Notes: a model not told the origin generated them from the sequence alone. Counted from the first letter of the stretch, positions 7,651 to 13,542 are shown. The stretch: 15,508 nucleotides of DNA from Clostridia bacterium (GCA_029010655.1 JAQXKW010000056.1:1-15508), one strand, 5' to 3'. Numbers and translations: made by a program.

Positions 7651-7998
7651 TCAAAAATTAAGCCCGTTAAGACGCTCAACTATTGAATTTAATTCTCTGT
7701 TTATTCCTTCGTCCTCTGATTTAACGGACGAAAGGGTACTGCTGATTTTCGCAATTTCCGCCTTCAGCTCTTCAAATCTTTTGGCAAGTCCCAGTTTTTC
7801 TTCTAATTCCAAAAGCTCCGACTCGCTTTTTTTAACGGAATCTCTGACGCCCTGACGTGAAATCCCCGTAATCTCGGCGATTTCCGCCAAAGAAAGGTCG
7901 TCGTTATAATAAAGCTCCGTAACCTGGCGGCGTCTTTCGGAAAGCACCTCGCCGTAGAAATCCAGAAGCAGGGAAATGTGCATATCTTTATTAAACAT
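7651..7998 (-). CDS. ylxM: YlxM family helix-turn-helix protein
   Basis: YlxM-type proteins (UPF0122) are small helix-turn-helix proteins almost always encoded just before ffh. A role in modulating the signal recognition pathway has been proposed. The 115-residue protein opens with DMHISLLLDFYGEVLSERR. A sigma-70 region 4-like helix-turn-helix follows at about residues 27-60 (LTELYYNDDLSLAEIAEITGISRQGV type), and then a coiled-coil tail rich in Glu, Leu and Lys. A GGAGAG ribosome binding site lies about 6 bases before the ATG. It is the first gene of the operon and has its own strong promoter and palindromic site. Autoregulation is plausible but is an inference. Confidence 0.92.
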   Translation of the reverse strand: MFNKDMHISLLLDFYGEVLSERRRQVTELYYNDDLSLAEIAEITGISRQGVRDSVKKSESELLELEEKLGLAKRFEELKAEIAKISSTLSSVKSEDEGINRELNSIVERLNGLNF

Positions 7999-8013
7999 GT
8001 CACTCTCCGATAG

Positions 8014-8036
8014 CTGTAAAGCAATTTGCTTTACAG
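8014..8036. promoter_or_regulatory. Palindromic operator candidate over the ylxM-ffh transcription start
   Basis: The arms CTGTAAAGCAA (8014-8024) and its exact complement (8026-8036) are separated by one base. The site begins right after the -10 hexamer on the minus strand and covers the predicted +1 near 8030. It could be a repressor site or, as RNA, a hairpin at the very 5' end. A dimeric DNA-binding protein is the simpler reading. Confidence 0.65.
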
Positions 8037-8065
8037 AGTATAACAGACTTTATTCCGTTTGTCAA
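8037..8065 (-). promoter_or_regulatory. Sigma-A promoter of ylxM-ffh-rpsP-khpA
   Basis: Reading the minus strand there is a consensus -35 TTGACA (8060-8065), a 17-base spacer and -10 TATACT (8037-8042). The start codon is 38 bases downstream of the -10. This is the only strong promoter seen for the four-gene operon. Confidence 0.88.
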
Positions 8066-8113
8066 GTAATTTTTGAATTATTCTGCGGTGAAAACAGATT
8101 TTTCAGAAATTCA

Positions 8114-8140
8114 AGAAAAAGGGCTGCCCTCGGCAGCCCT
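8114..8140 (-). terminator. Intrinsic terminator of the flavodoxin-like gene
   Basis: A perfect 9-bp GC-rich stem (AGGGCTGCC at 8120-8128 paired with 8132-8140, 3-base loop) is followed on the minus strand by TTTTTC. It separates the upstream gene from the ylxM promoter. Confidence 0.9.
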
Positions 8141-8162
8141 GAATCCTTAACTTATAATGTAA

Positions 8163-8606
8163 TTATTCGGAAACCTTCGCTACAACAGCCTCAGCCCAGC
8201 GAACGATTTCGGTACGTTCCTCAAGGGAAATCTTCTTTCCTGCGAAAATTCCGCCGCCGTTTACATAGTAAATATCGTCGTCAAGCACATTTGTGCCGGC
8301 TTCTTTAAGTACCTCGATAACGGTCTGAAGTCCCTTATTTGCTTCTTTCTGAGGACCGTCAACAAACAGAGCCACGTTATGCGCTCTCTGCTTTGTAAGC
8401 TCTCTGCAGAAAAGTCTCAGCTTGTCATCGGGAGCGTCCTTAATGGTCATGCCGATAAATACAACTCTTTCCTTGTCGCAGGGAAATGCGGGGGGAACAT
8501 CGTAGTCAATGCATTTAAGTGCCTGTGCGATAGCGTTTGCAAAGGTCTTAACCTTAGCTTTTTTTGTCGAAGAAACAACTTTTACTTTAACGTTTGCTGC
8601 TGCCAT
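8163..8606 (-). CDS. Flavodoxin-fold protein of unknown role
   Basis: This is a 147-residue alpha/beta protein. It opens with a strand and loop KVKVVSSTKKAKVKTFANAIAQAL, resembling a flavodoxin phosphate loop with extra lysines. VVFIGMTIKDAPDDKLRLFCREL and then VALFVDG follow, a pattern close to flavodoxin-like families with short chains. The phosphate loop is not the classical T/S-x-T-G-x-T, so FMN binding is uncertain. The start is ATG at 8606, with GGAGG at 8612-8616 upstream. A longer reading from TTG at 8618 would overlap that site and is rejected. The gene appears monocistronic, with its own promoter and terminator. Confidence 0.65.
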   Translation of the reverse strand: MAAANVKVKVVSSTKKAKVKTFANAIAQALKCIDYDVPPAFPCDKERVVFIGMTIKDAPDDKLRLFCRELTKQRAHNVALFVDGPQKEANKGLQTVIEVLKEAGTNVLDDDIYYVNGGGIFAGKKISLEERTEIVRWAEAVVAKVSE

Positions 8607-8645
8607 TATAGCCTCCAAATATATTAATATTATATAACTGCCTTA

Positions 8646-8674
8646 ATTATATCATCAACCGGCTGTAAAAGCAA
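8646..8674 (-). promoter_or_regulatory. Probable promoter of the flavodoxin-like gene
   Basis: On the minus strand, TTGCTT (8669-8674), a 17-base spacer and a perfect TATAAT (8646-8651) lie about 40 bases before the start codon. A second TTGATG/TATAAT pair with an 18-base spacer is slightly further downstream. The -35 overlaps a sequence similar to one arm of the ylxM palindrome. Confidence 0.55.
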
Positions 8675-8677
8675 GGA

Positions 8678-9301
8678 TTATTTGCAGAATTGTTTGAAGG
8701 ATTTGCTTTTGCTGAGAAAATTAGCCACGGTAGGGGAGAGAACAGCATTGGATACTATTTCAAAAATGAAGTTTACCGCAATGCTTCCGATAAGGGTGGT
8801 AAGCAGAACAATCGTTCCTATGGGTTCGCCGTCCCCCTCAAAGAAGCCCTTAAATACGGTAACGGAGCCCAGCAAAAACAAGCCTGTGTTTACAAGGGGG
8901 GTAAATAATGAAGCGATAAGTGTTGATACAAACACATTTCCGCGGCAAAGCTTAGCCATAAGCTTATAAACATATGCGCAGGCAAGAGCGGCGGCAACAC
9001 CTTTCACAAGGCAAATAAGTGCAGTAAACAGAGGATTGTAGGCTATCATGGACATTGTGAACGGATCAAGCCCGAACAAGCCGTAAAGAAAGCATACAAC
9101 TCCGAATGCACATCCGAGAACGGCGCCGACGGCGGGTCCCAGCAGAACGGAGCCTACCGTAATGGGGATAAGCACCAGCGAAATTGAAACTGCGCCAACC
9201 TTGAAGAAGTTTGCAGCAAGCTGTAAAACAACGATCAGAGCAATGAGAAATGCTGTGATAACAAGCCGTTGCGTCTTTTGTTTTGTCTCTTTATAAGACA
9301 T
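8678..9301 (-). CDS. ECF transporter S component, probably for pantothenate
   Basis: The 207-residue integral membrane protein has about six hydrophobic segments. It begins with a short charged stretch and LVITAFLIALIVVLQLAANFF, followed by SISLVLIPITVGSVLLGPAVGAVLG, a pattern typical of substrate-binding (S) components of energy-coupling factor vitamin transporters. Such proteins need a shared EcfA-EcfA'-EcfT module encoded elsewhere. The gene follows coaX, so pantothenate (a PanT-like role) is the most likely substrate, by context only. The start is ATG at 9301 with GGAGG five bases upstream. A longer in-frame start at 9328 would bury that site in coding sequence. The 113-base gap after coaX contains several hairpins. 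Confidence 0.8.
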   Translation of the reverse strand: MSYKETKQKTQRLVITAFLIALIVVLQLAANFFKVGAVSISLVLIPITVGSVLLGPAVGAVLGCAFGVVCFLYGLFGLDPFTMSMIAYNPLFTALICLVKGVAAALACAYVYKLMAKLCRGNVFVSTLIASLFTPLVNTGLFLLGSVTVFKGFFEGDGEPIGTIVLLTTLIGSIAVNFIFEIVSNAVLSPTVANFLSKSKSFKQFCK

Positions 9302-9414
9302 ATTAACCTCCGGGGACTTTAACCCCATACTGCCGTCCGCAAGGGTACGGCGTATGTAAAATTATATAATCAGACCTTAGTCGGATTATCATAAGAGGAA
9401 AAATTTTGTATAAT
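9302..9414 (-). promoter_or_regulatory. Structured leader of the ECF transporter gene
   Basis: Reading 5' to 3' on the minus strand there are three adjoining hairpins. The first (9366-9389) has a 10-bp stem with one mismatch and a 4-base loop. The second (9326-9356) has CATAC/GTATG and GCCGT/ACGGC pairs, a single bulged A and a 10-base loop. The third is GGGG/CCCC (9312-9315 with 9323-9326), with a 7-base loop, ending directly against the GGAGG ribosome binding site. It looks like a cis-regulatory RNA controlling translation, but I do not recognise a known riboswitch class. Confidence 0.4.
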
Positions 9415-10197
9415 TCAATCTGCGGTTACATTCTTATAGTAGAGCCGAGCGGCGCCTTTAAGGGTAAGGTCGGGGTCTTTACAGAACTTGTTCCTGCATG
9501 AATCCAGAATGTCAGCATGTCCGCCGGTGGCTACCAACGAGAGCTTCATATCGTCAGAACACAGCTTGGAGCGTATCTCACGGATAAAGCCGTCAATCAT
9601 AAATACCGTACCGTAATAAATACCGCTGCAAATGCTTTCGGCAGAATTTTTTCCGATTATATCCTTGGGTCTCGCTGCGTTAACGTCAAAAAGCAAAGCC
9701 GCATTTTCTGACAGCGCCGCAAGGGATATACCGCAGCCGGGGGCAATAACAGCACCTGTTAAAACGCCGTTTGCGTTTACTGCGGCAATAGTTGTAGCAG
9801 TACCCATATCAACCACAACCATGGGAGCGGGAAACTGCGACAGCGCCGCAGAGACATTTGAAACAATGTCGGAGCCCAGTTCCGACTGTACGTCAATATT
9901 TATGGGAAAACCGGTCTTTGTTCCTGCACCTACCAAAAAAGGTGAACGTCCCGTAATCTTTAAAAGAGCGTCAGACACGGGAGATGTCAGCGAAGGAACC
10001 ACCGAGGAAATGACAGAACCTGAAAAAGTGCCGTCAATAGAATTCTCACGGATAAAGCTTTTAATAAGAAGTATGTATTCGTCACATGTGCGGACAGCAG
10101 AAGATGAAATCTGAAACCGACAGCACATTTTATCTGCCGAGCCGTCAAACACACCGAATTTTATATTAGTATTTCCTATATCTGCCGCAATTAACAT
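9415..10197 (-). CDS. coaX: Type III pantothenate kinase CoaX
   Basis: CoaX phosphorylates pantothenate, the first step of CoA synthesis, and belongs to the ASKHA fold. At 260 residues the length is normal. The phosphate-binding DIGNTNIKFG lies at residues 6-15, and the second nucleotide motif DMGTATT at 130-136. A variant GSDIVSN at 108-114 replaces the usual GADR(I/V)AN, so the usual Arg is Ile here. GCGIS at 154-158 also fits the family. The start is ATG at 10197 with an AGAGG site 6 bases upstream. An in-frame TTG at 10203 would sit directly against that site and is rejected. A consensus promoter lies about 140 bases upstream, leaving a long leader. Confidence 0.95.
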   Translation of the reverse strand: MLIAADIGNTNIKFGVFDGSADKMCCRFQISSSAVRTCDEYILLIKSFIRENSIDGTFSGSVISSVVPSLTSPVSDALLKITGRSPFLVGAGTKTGFPINIDVQSELGSDIVSNVSAALSQFPAPMVVVDMGTATTIAAVNANGVLTGAVIAPGCGISLAALSENAALLFDVNAARPKDIIGKNSAESICSGIYYGTVFMIDGFIREIRSKLCSDDMKLSLVATGGHADILDSCRNKFCKDPDLTLKGAARLYYKNVTAD

Positions 10198-10231
10198 AAG
10201 CAACCTCTATTAATCCGTAATAAGAAAAAAC

Positions 10232-10320
10232 TGCCTCAATTCCCTAAAATCGCTTCCCTCAATTATACAAAATTTGCATTTTGTATAATTGCCTCAAATT
10301 CTCCGAGACGCTTCTCCGCC
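10232..10320. repeat. Imperfect direct repeats flanking the coaX-leader palindrome
   Basis: Two units of about 29-31 bases, 10232-10260 and 10290-10320, both start TGCCTCAA, continue with an ATTC-like run and share CGCTTC near the end. They bracket the 13-bp inverted repeat symmetrically. The arrangement suggests a mobile or dispersed non-coding repeat, or a two-module RNA leader. I cannot tell which from this window alone. Confidence 0.55.
10261..10290. repeat. Perfect 13-bp inverted repeat in the coaX leader
   Basis: AATTATACAAAAT (10261-10273) and its exact complement (10278-10290) flank the 4-base loop TTGC. It lies inside the predicted coaX 5' untranslated region. The same 13-mer recurs exactly at 9403-9415, at the coaX stop codon. 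Confidence 0.85.
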
Positions 10321-10342
10321 GGATTTTCATTTATTACTGCTG

Positions 10343-10371
10343 ATTATAGCACAGCTTTTGCCTTTTGTCAA
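10343..10371 (-). promoter_or_regulatory. Consensus sigma-A promoter of coaX
   Basis: On the minus strand, TTGACA (10366-10371), a 17-base spacer and TATAAT (10343-10348) match the consensus in all twelve positions. Predicted +1 is near 10336, giving a leader of about 140 bases before the coaX ATG. The next gene downstream, for the ECF S component, is probably co-transcribed. Confidence 0.9.
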
Positions 10372-10397
10372 ATACTGAAAACAGCTGAAGACATTAA

Positions 10398-10424
10398 AGA
10401 AACGGCGGGTTTTCCGCCGTTTCT
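10398..10424 (-). terminator. Terminator hairpin after spoIIID
   Basis: An 11-bp perfect stem (AGAAACGGCGG at 10398-10408 with 10414-10424, 5-base loop) overlaps the spoIIID stop codon. The minus-strand U-tract is short (TTTAAT), so it may be leaky toward coaX. Confidence 0.7.
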
Positions 10425-10725
10425 AAACTGTCATAGCTTTATGCTTTGCTTCATATTTCTTTTTTGTTGCCTGACCGCCTCTTAAATGTCTTTCTTCCTT
10501 ATTCTTTTGCAGAACCTTGCGTACCTCCTTATACAGTTCCTTATCCGTTTTGAACAGCTTTTCCGTTACGTCCTTATGTACAGTTGATTTGCTTATCCCG
10601 AATACAGTTGCCGCTTCTCTTACAGTTCCGTTAGTTTCAATAATATATTCAGCAAGCATTATACATCTTTTTTTGTTTAATGAATCGATGTCGGTTTTTT
10701 TATTGCTTTTATAAATTCTCGCCAT
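10423..10725 (-). CDS. spoIIID: Sporulation transcriptional regulator SpoIIID
   Basis: SpoIIID is the small DNA-binding regulator of the mother cell. It is made under SigE, represses or activates many SigE genes and helps switch on SigK. The 100-residue protein has the near-invariant helix-turn-helix TVREAATVFGISKSTVHKDVTEKL (about 34-57) and the basic motif RHLRGGQATKKKY at 79-91 that makes added DNA contacts. The start is placed at ATG 10725 because GGAG lies 8 bases upstream and the longer reading to 10776 adds an unrelated, Met-rich extension. The N-terminus is about 10 residues longer than in Bacillus. The stop is TAG. It is divergent from dpaA. Confidence 0.96.
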   Translation of the reverse strand: MARIYKSNKKTDIDSLNKKRCIMLAEYIIETNGTVREAATVFGISKSTVHKDVTEKLFKTDKELYKEVRKVLQKNKEERHLRGGQATKKKYEAKHKAMTV

Positions 10726-10758
10726 TACCCTGTCTCCATTCATAATAACATTCGTTAG

Positions 10759-10787
10759 AATATATGAATGAAGCATTTATCGTATGC
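10759..10787 (-). promoter_or_regulatory. SigE-like promoter of spoIIID
   Basis: On the minus strand, GCATACG (10781-10787), a 14-base spacer and CATATATT (10759-10766) match the SigE consensus in 5 of 7 and 6 of 8 positions. This fits the known mother-cell SigE control of spoIIID. No sigma-A promoter is seen here. Confidence 0.5.
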
Positions 10788-10842
10788 TAAGAACTTTCAT
10801 ATAATGTTATTGAATTGATTGCGGAAGCTGTGGACAGAAAAA

Positions 10843-11694
10843 ATGAAAAGTAATAAAACCATGCTGTTTTGCGGCGGCGACTCACGGCTTATAACAACTG
10901 CTGAATGCTTTGCCGCCGACGGTTATATGTGCAAAACATATTGCTGCTCCGACGGTAATTTTACGGGGCTGGAAAAGCTGGACAGTATTGACTGCTTTCC
11001 CGATTATGTTATTCTTCCCGTTCCCTCTTTTATTAACAATGAGCGCTTGAACTGCAAAACCTTTATTTCTCCCGAACAAATGTTTTCAAAGCTCAGGCAG
11101 GGCACGGTAGTATTCGTCGGAATGATTTCCGAATTCATATTTAGGTCGTCGAGAGAATATAATCTTACCGTATACGACTACGCCGCCCGCGAGGAATTCA
11201 GTCAGATGAACGCCGTCCCCACTGCGGAAGCGGCAATTCTCTGTGCGGCAAACAAAATCGACAGAACAATATTCGGCTCAAGTTTTTCAATAATCGGCTA
11301 CGGACGCATAGGAAAAGCTCTTGCCAAGCGTCTTTGCGCTTTAGGCGGCTCTGTTACCGTTGCGGCACGCAGTGTAAGTGCGCTGACGTCTGCTATGTGC
11401 GACGGCTACAACGCCTGCGAGCTTTCCCGTTACCTGTCGTCTCCAATTGACGCTGACGTATGCTTTAATACTGTTCCCTGCCGTATTATCAGCGAAAAAT
11501 CCGTAAAGAACGGACGGTGCAAGGTGTTTATTGATTTGGCGTCATCGCCGGGCGGCTTTTGCACGGGCGCCGAAGCCTTACTTGGTGACAGGCTTGAAAA
11601 AGCCCTGTCTCTGCCGGGTAAATACTCGCCGGTCAGCGCCGGAGAGATAATATACAAAACAGTAAGTACCATGATAAATGAAATCGGAGGATAA
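10843..11694 (+). CDS. dpaA: Dipicolinate synthase subunit A (DpaA/SpoVFA)
   Basis: DpaA and DpaB together convert dihydrodipicolinate from the lysine pathway to dipicolinic acid, which is then loaded with calcium into the forespore. The 283-residue protein has the N-terminal DpaA domain (FCGGDSRL, LILPVPS-like segment, MFSKL) and a dinucleotide-binding fold with GYGRIG at 152-157. A C-terminal IDLASSPGG segment is typical of the family. The start is ATG at 10843, behind a weak GGA/GGACAG-like site. An in-frame TTG at 10819 has no ribosome binding site. dpaB follows after 3 bases. In Bacillus this operon is made in the mother cell under SigK. Confidence 0.93.
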   Translation: MKSNKTMLFCGGDSRLITTAECFAADGYMCKTYCCSDGNFTGLEKLDSIDCFPDYVILPVPSFINNERLNCKTFISPEQMFSKLRQGTVVFVGMISEFIFRSSREYNLTVYDYAAREEFSQMNAVPTAEAAILCAANKIDRTIFGSSFSIIGYGRIGKALAKRLCALGGSVTVAARSVSALTSAMCDGYNACELSRYLSSPIDADVCFNTVPCRIISEKSVKNGRCKVFIDLASSPGGFCTGAEALLGDRLEKALSLPGKYSPVSAGEIIYKTVSTMINEIGG

Positions 11695-11697
11695 ATT

Positions 11698-12258
11698 ATG
11701 ATAGGATATGCCATGACCGGCTCTTTCTGCACTCATAAAAGGTCGCTGGAGGCTCTAAAAACACTTGCGGACGCAGGCTGCGGAATAATCCCCATAGTAA
11801 GCGAGACGGTATTTCGAAGCGACACAAGGTTCGGAAAGGCGTCGGAGCTTATTGACATGCTGGAAAAACTGACGGGAAACAGGTGTGTTTCAACTGTTGC
11901 CGACGCCGAAAGGTTCGGTTCCGCATATCCTCTTGATTCTCTGATAATTGCCCCCTGCACGGGAAACACTCTTGCAAAAATGGCTCTCGGAATTACCGAT
12001 ACTGCGGTCACAATGGCGGCAAAGGCACATTTAAGAAGCTCAAGACCTCTGCTTATATGCCTTGCGTCAAACGACGCATTGTCTGCAAATCTTAAAAATA
12101 TCGGCACTATGATAAACAAAAAGAACGTCTATTTTGTTCCCATGAAGCAGGACGACCCGAAAAACAAGCCTCATTCCCTGGTGGCGGATTTCGATCTGCT
12201 CTTCCCTGCTTTTGAGGCTATGGAAAAAGGGGAACAAATGAGACCCGTATTCAGATAA
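11698..12258 (+). CDS. dpaB: Dipicolinate synthase subunit B (DpaB/SpoVFB)
   Basis: DpaB is the flavoprotein-fold partner of DpaA in dipicolinic acid synthesis. The 186-residue length is typical. It begins IGYAMTGSFCTHKR, has IIPIVSETV, then LIIAPCTGNTLAKMALGITDTAVTMAAKAHLR, which is the conserved flavoprotein core, and ends with the DpaB block KKNVYFVPMKQDDPKNKPHSLVAD. A GGAGG site lies 7 bases before the ATG, and only 3 bases separate it from dpaA. The usual lysine-pathway neighbours (asd, dapG, dapA) seen in Bacillus are absent, so the substrate supply is encoded elsewhere. Confidence 0.95.
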   Translation: MIGYAMTGSFCTHKRSLEALKTLADAGCGIIPIVSETVFRSDTRFGKASELIDMLEKLTGNRCVSTVADAERFGSAYPLDSLIIAPCTGNTLAKMALGITDTAVTMAAKAHLRSSRPLLICLASNDALSANLKNIGTMINKKNVYFVPMKQDDPKNKPHSLVADFDLLFPAFEAMEKGEQMRPVFR

Positions 12259-12274
12259 ACCGATACTTTCAGCT

Positions 12275-12319
12275 AAAACAGCAGACGGGAACGGCTTTGC
12301 CGCTCCCGTCTGCTGTTTT
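12275..12319. terminator. Strong bidirectional terminator after dpaB
   Basis: A 16-bp perfect outer stem (AAAACAGCAGACGGGA, 12275-12290 with 12304-12319), one A-C mismatch, then a 4-bp CGGC inner stem and a 3-base loop. The AAAA/TTTT ends allow use from both sides, so it serves dpaAB and the convergent gene. Confidence 0.92.
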
Positions 12320-12332
12320 ATGTTATATTTGT

Positions 12333-13070
12333 CTATTTTACAGTATATATTTTCTTGTTTCCGATTTTGCCGTCAAGACTTATAATTCCCAATGTTTCAA
12401 GACATTTTACCGCCATCCACAGCCTTCTTCCCGACAGGGAGAAACGCTTCGACATTTCGCTCTGAGTTAATGTGCCGCCTTTTTCAAGCTCCAAAAGGTG
12501 AAAAATATCGTCTTTATTTCTCAGGGTCACGGTTTCTATGATTTCATCAGGAAATGTATCCGCCTTGGTAGCGCGCTTTTTGCGGTCAGCGCCGTATCCG
12601 TCAAGCAGTCTGTTTTCAGTGACGGCGCAAAGAACCAAATCTACGGAAAGATTACCGTTTCCGAAAAATTCGCTTATTCTCAGAAGTTCGGGAAGAACGG
12701 AGTATATTTTCTTGGGATAATTCCTGTAATTTCCCGTAAGGGATTCTCCCGTTTCGGGATTTATCCAGCAAATTCTGCGATTTACATTGCAGGGATACAC
12801 GATTTTTACCCTGTATTCAGGCAAAAACGCTTCCAGTTTCTTCACAAGCGGGCTGAAAGCCGAGGTTTGGATTTCGATTATTCCGTCACCGTTTTTTATA
12901 TCGGCAATATGCCCCTTACAGCTTATTTCGTGACAGTCCCTGTCGGGCTCGTAATAATGCTTCAGAACAAGATGTTGGGACCTTTCCTTATAAGTACCTA
13001 TATTAAAACGCTCGTGCACGCACATGGCGGCATTACGAGCGTTTTCAAATCTATTAATATCCGGTTTCAC
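12333..13070 (-). CDS. Uncharacterised protein with PD-(D/E)XK nuclease-like N-terminus and winged helix C-terminus
   Basis: I have no gene name for this 245-residue protein. The core EISCKGHIADI, then IIEIQTSAF, then YRVKIVYP resembles a restriction-endonuclease-like fold: candidate residues are Glu48, Asp57, Glu66 and Gln68 (E-I-Q in place of E-x-K). This pattern recurs, in my recollection, in unnamed Clostridia proteins. A middle block follows (CWINPETGE, then LLDGYGADRKKRATKAD). The C-terminus at about 188-245 reads as a winged helix: LTQSEMSKRFSLSGRRLWMAVKCLETLGII. The start is GTG at 13070, one base after the BlaI-like gene's TGA, with no clear ribosome binding site, so translation is probably coupled. 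Nuclease activity is an inference; it could instead be only a DNA-binding protein. Confidence 0.6.
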   Translation of the reverse strand: MKPDINRFENARNAAMCVHERFNIGTYKERSQHLVLKHYYEPDRDCHEISCKGHIADIKNGDGIIEIQTSAFSPLVKKLEAFLPEYRVKIVYPCNVNRRICWINPETGESLTGNYRNYPKKIYSVLPELLRISEFFGNGNLSVDLVLCAVTENRLLDGYGADRKKRATKADTFPDEIIETVTLRNKDDIFHLLELEKGGTLTQSEMSKRFSLSGRRLWMAVKCLETLGIISLDGKIGNKKIYTVK

Positions 13071-13071
13071 A

Positions 13072-13488
13072 TCAATACTTTGATTTCAGCCATTCAAGCA
13101 GGTCGTCAATATCAGCTTCCGTAAGATTTTTGTTTTTGAACAGCGTGTCCATCAGGCGCACAAAAGAACCTCCGTGATAATGGTTTACAAAATCCTCGGT
13201 GGCTGTCTGCATATATGTATCTCTGTCGGCAACAGGCATATAAAACCTCTCCTTGCCCTGCTTTGTAGAGGAAATAAATCCTCTGTCCTCAAGTCTTACA
13301 AGGAAAGAAATAAGGGTAGGAGCCTTCCACCCCTTTTCCCTGCCTACTGCGTCCATAAGATAAGCGGTATTAACGGGAGGGGTTGCGTCCCATATAGCTG
13401 CCATAACGTCAAATTCGGCGTCCGGCAGTTTTTTTGAATAATTGATTTCAATCGGCGCTGCGGCGCCGTTCTCTTTTGTTTTAGGCAT
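13072..13488 (-). CDS. BlaI/MecI/CopY family transcriptional repressor
   Basis: This winged-helix repressor of 138 residues has the family pattern LPDAEFDVMAAIWD, then KAPTLISFLVRLEDRGFISSTKQGKERFYMP, and the C-terminal dimerization helices (ATEDFVNHYHGGSFVRLMDTLF and ADIDDLLEWLK). Classical members are inactivated by a partner M56 protease (BlaR1/MecR1). No such gene lies next to it here. Instead it is coupled to the nuclease-like gene downstream. The start is ATG at 13488 with an AGGA site 9 bases upstream; the longer start at 13515 has none. It is transcribed from a perfect consensus promoter and probably represses itself. Confidence 0.88.
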   Translation of the reverse strand: MPKTKENGAAAPIEINYSKKLPDAEFDVMAAIWDATPPVNTAYLMDAVGREKGWKAPTLISFLVRLEDRGFISSTKQGKERFYMPVADRDTYMQTATEDFVNHYHGGSFVRLMDTLFKNKNLTEADIDDLLEWLKSKY

Positions 13489-13520
13489 TTGAATATTTCC
13501 TATATTTAATATCATTTTTT

Positions 13521-13542
13521 ACAATTGCATTATTTGAATTGT
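13521..13542. promoter_or_regulatory. Inverted repeat downstream of the blaI-like promoter
   Basis: ACAATT (13521-13526) and AATTGT (13537-13542) are exact complements separated by 10 bases, one helical turn centre to centre being roughly 16 bp. The element covers the region just after the predicted +1 (about 13544), as an autorepression operator would. It is AT-rich, so chance is possible. Confidence 0.35.

Noticed and set aside
8616..8618. TTG start for the flavodoxin-like gene
   Set aside because: The codon overlaps the GGAGG that serves the ATG at 8606.
9326..9356. Resemblance to a guanidine-III riboswitch (GCCGTACCC and ACGGC)
   Set aside because: The 5' segment needed for the pseudoknot is absent and the downstream gene is a vitamin transporter type; the shared bases look coincidental.
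9632..10114. A 160-codon open frame on the plus strand
   Set aside because: It is a shadow of coaX, without initiation signals.
10773..10842. A SigK promoter for dpaA
   Set aside because: CATATAATG (10798-10806) resembles a SigK -10, but no AC-type -35 lies 16-17 bases upstream, so I did not list it as a feature.
10726..10842. SpoIIID binding boxes
   Set aside because: The ACAG-containing stretches found match the loose WWRRACARNY consensus only with two or more mismatches.
12498..13124. A 208-codon open frame on the plus strand
   Set aside because: It is antisense to the nuclease-like gene and runs into the blaI-like gene; its translation shows no family pattern, while the minus strand shows clear domains.
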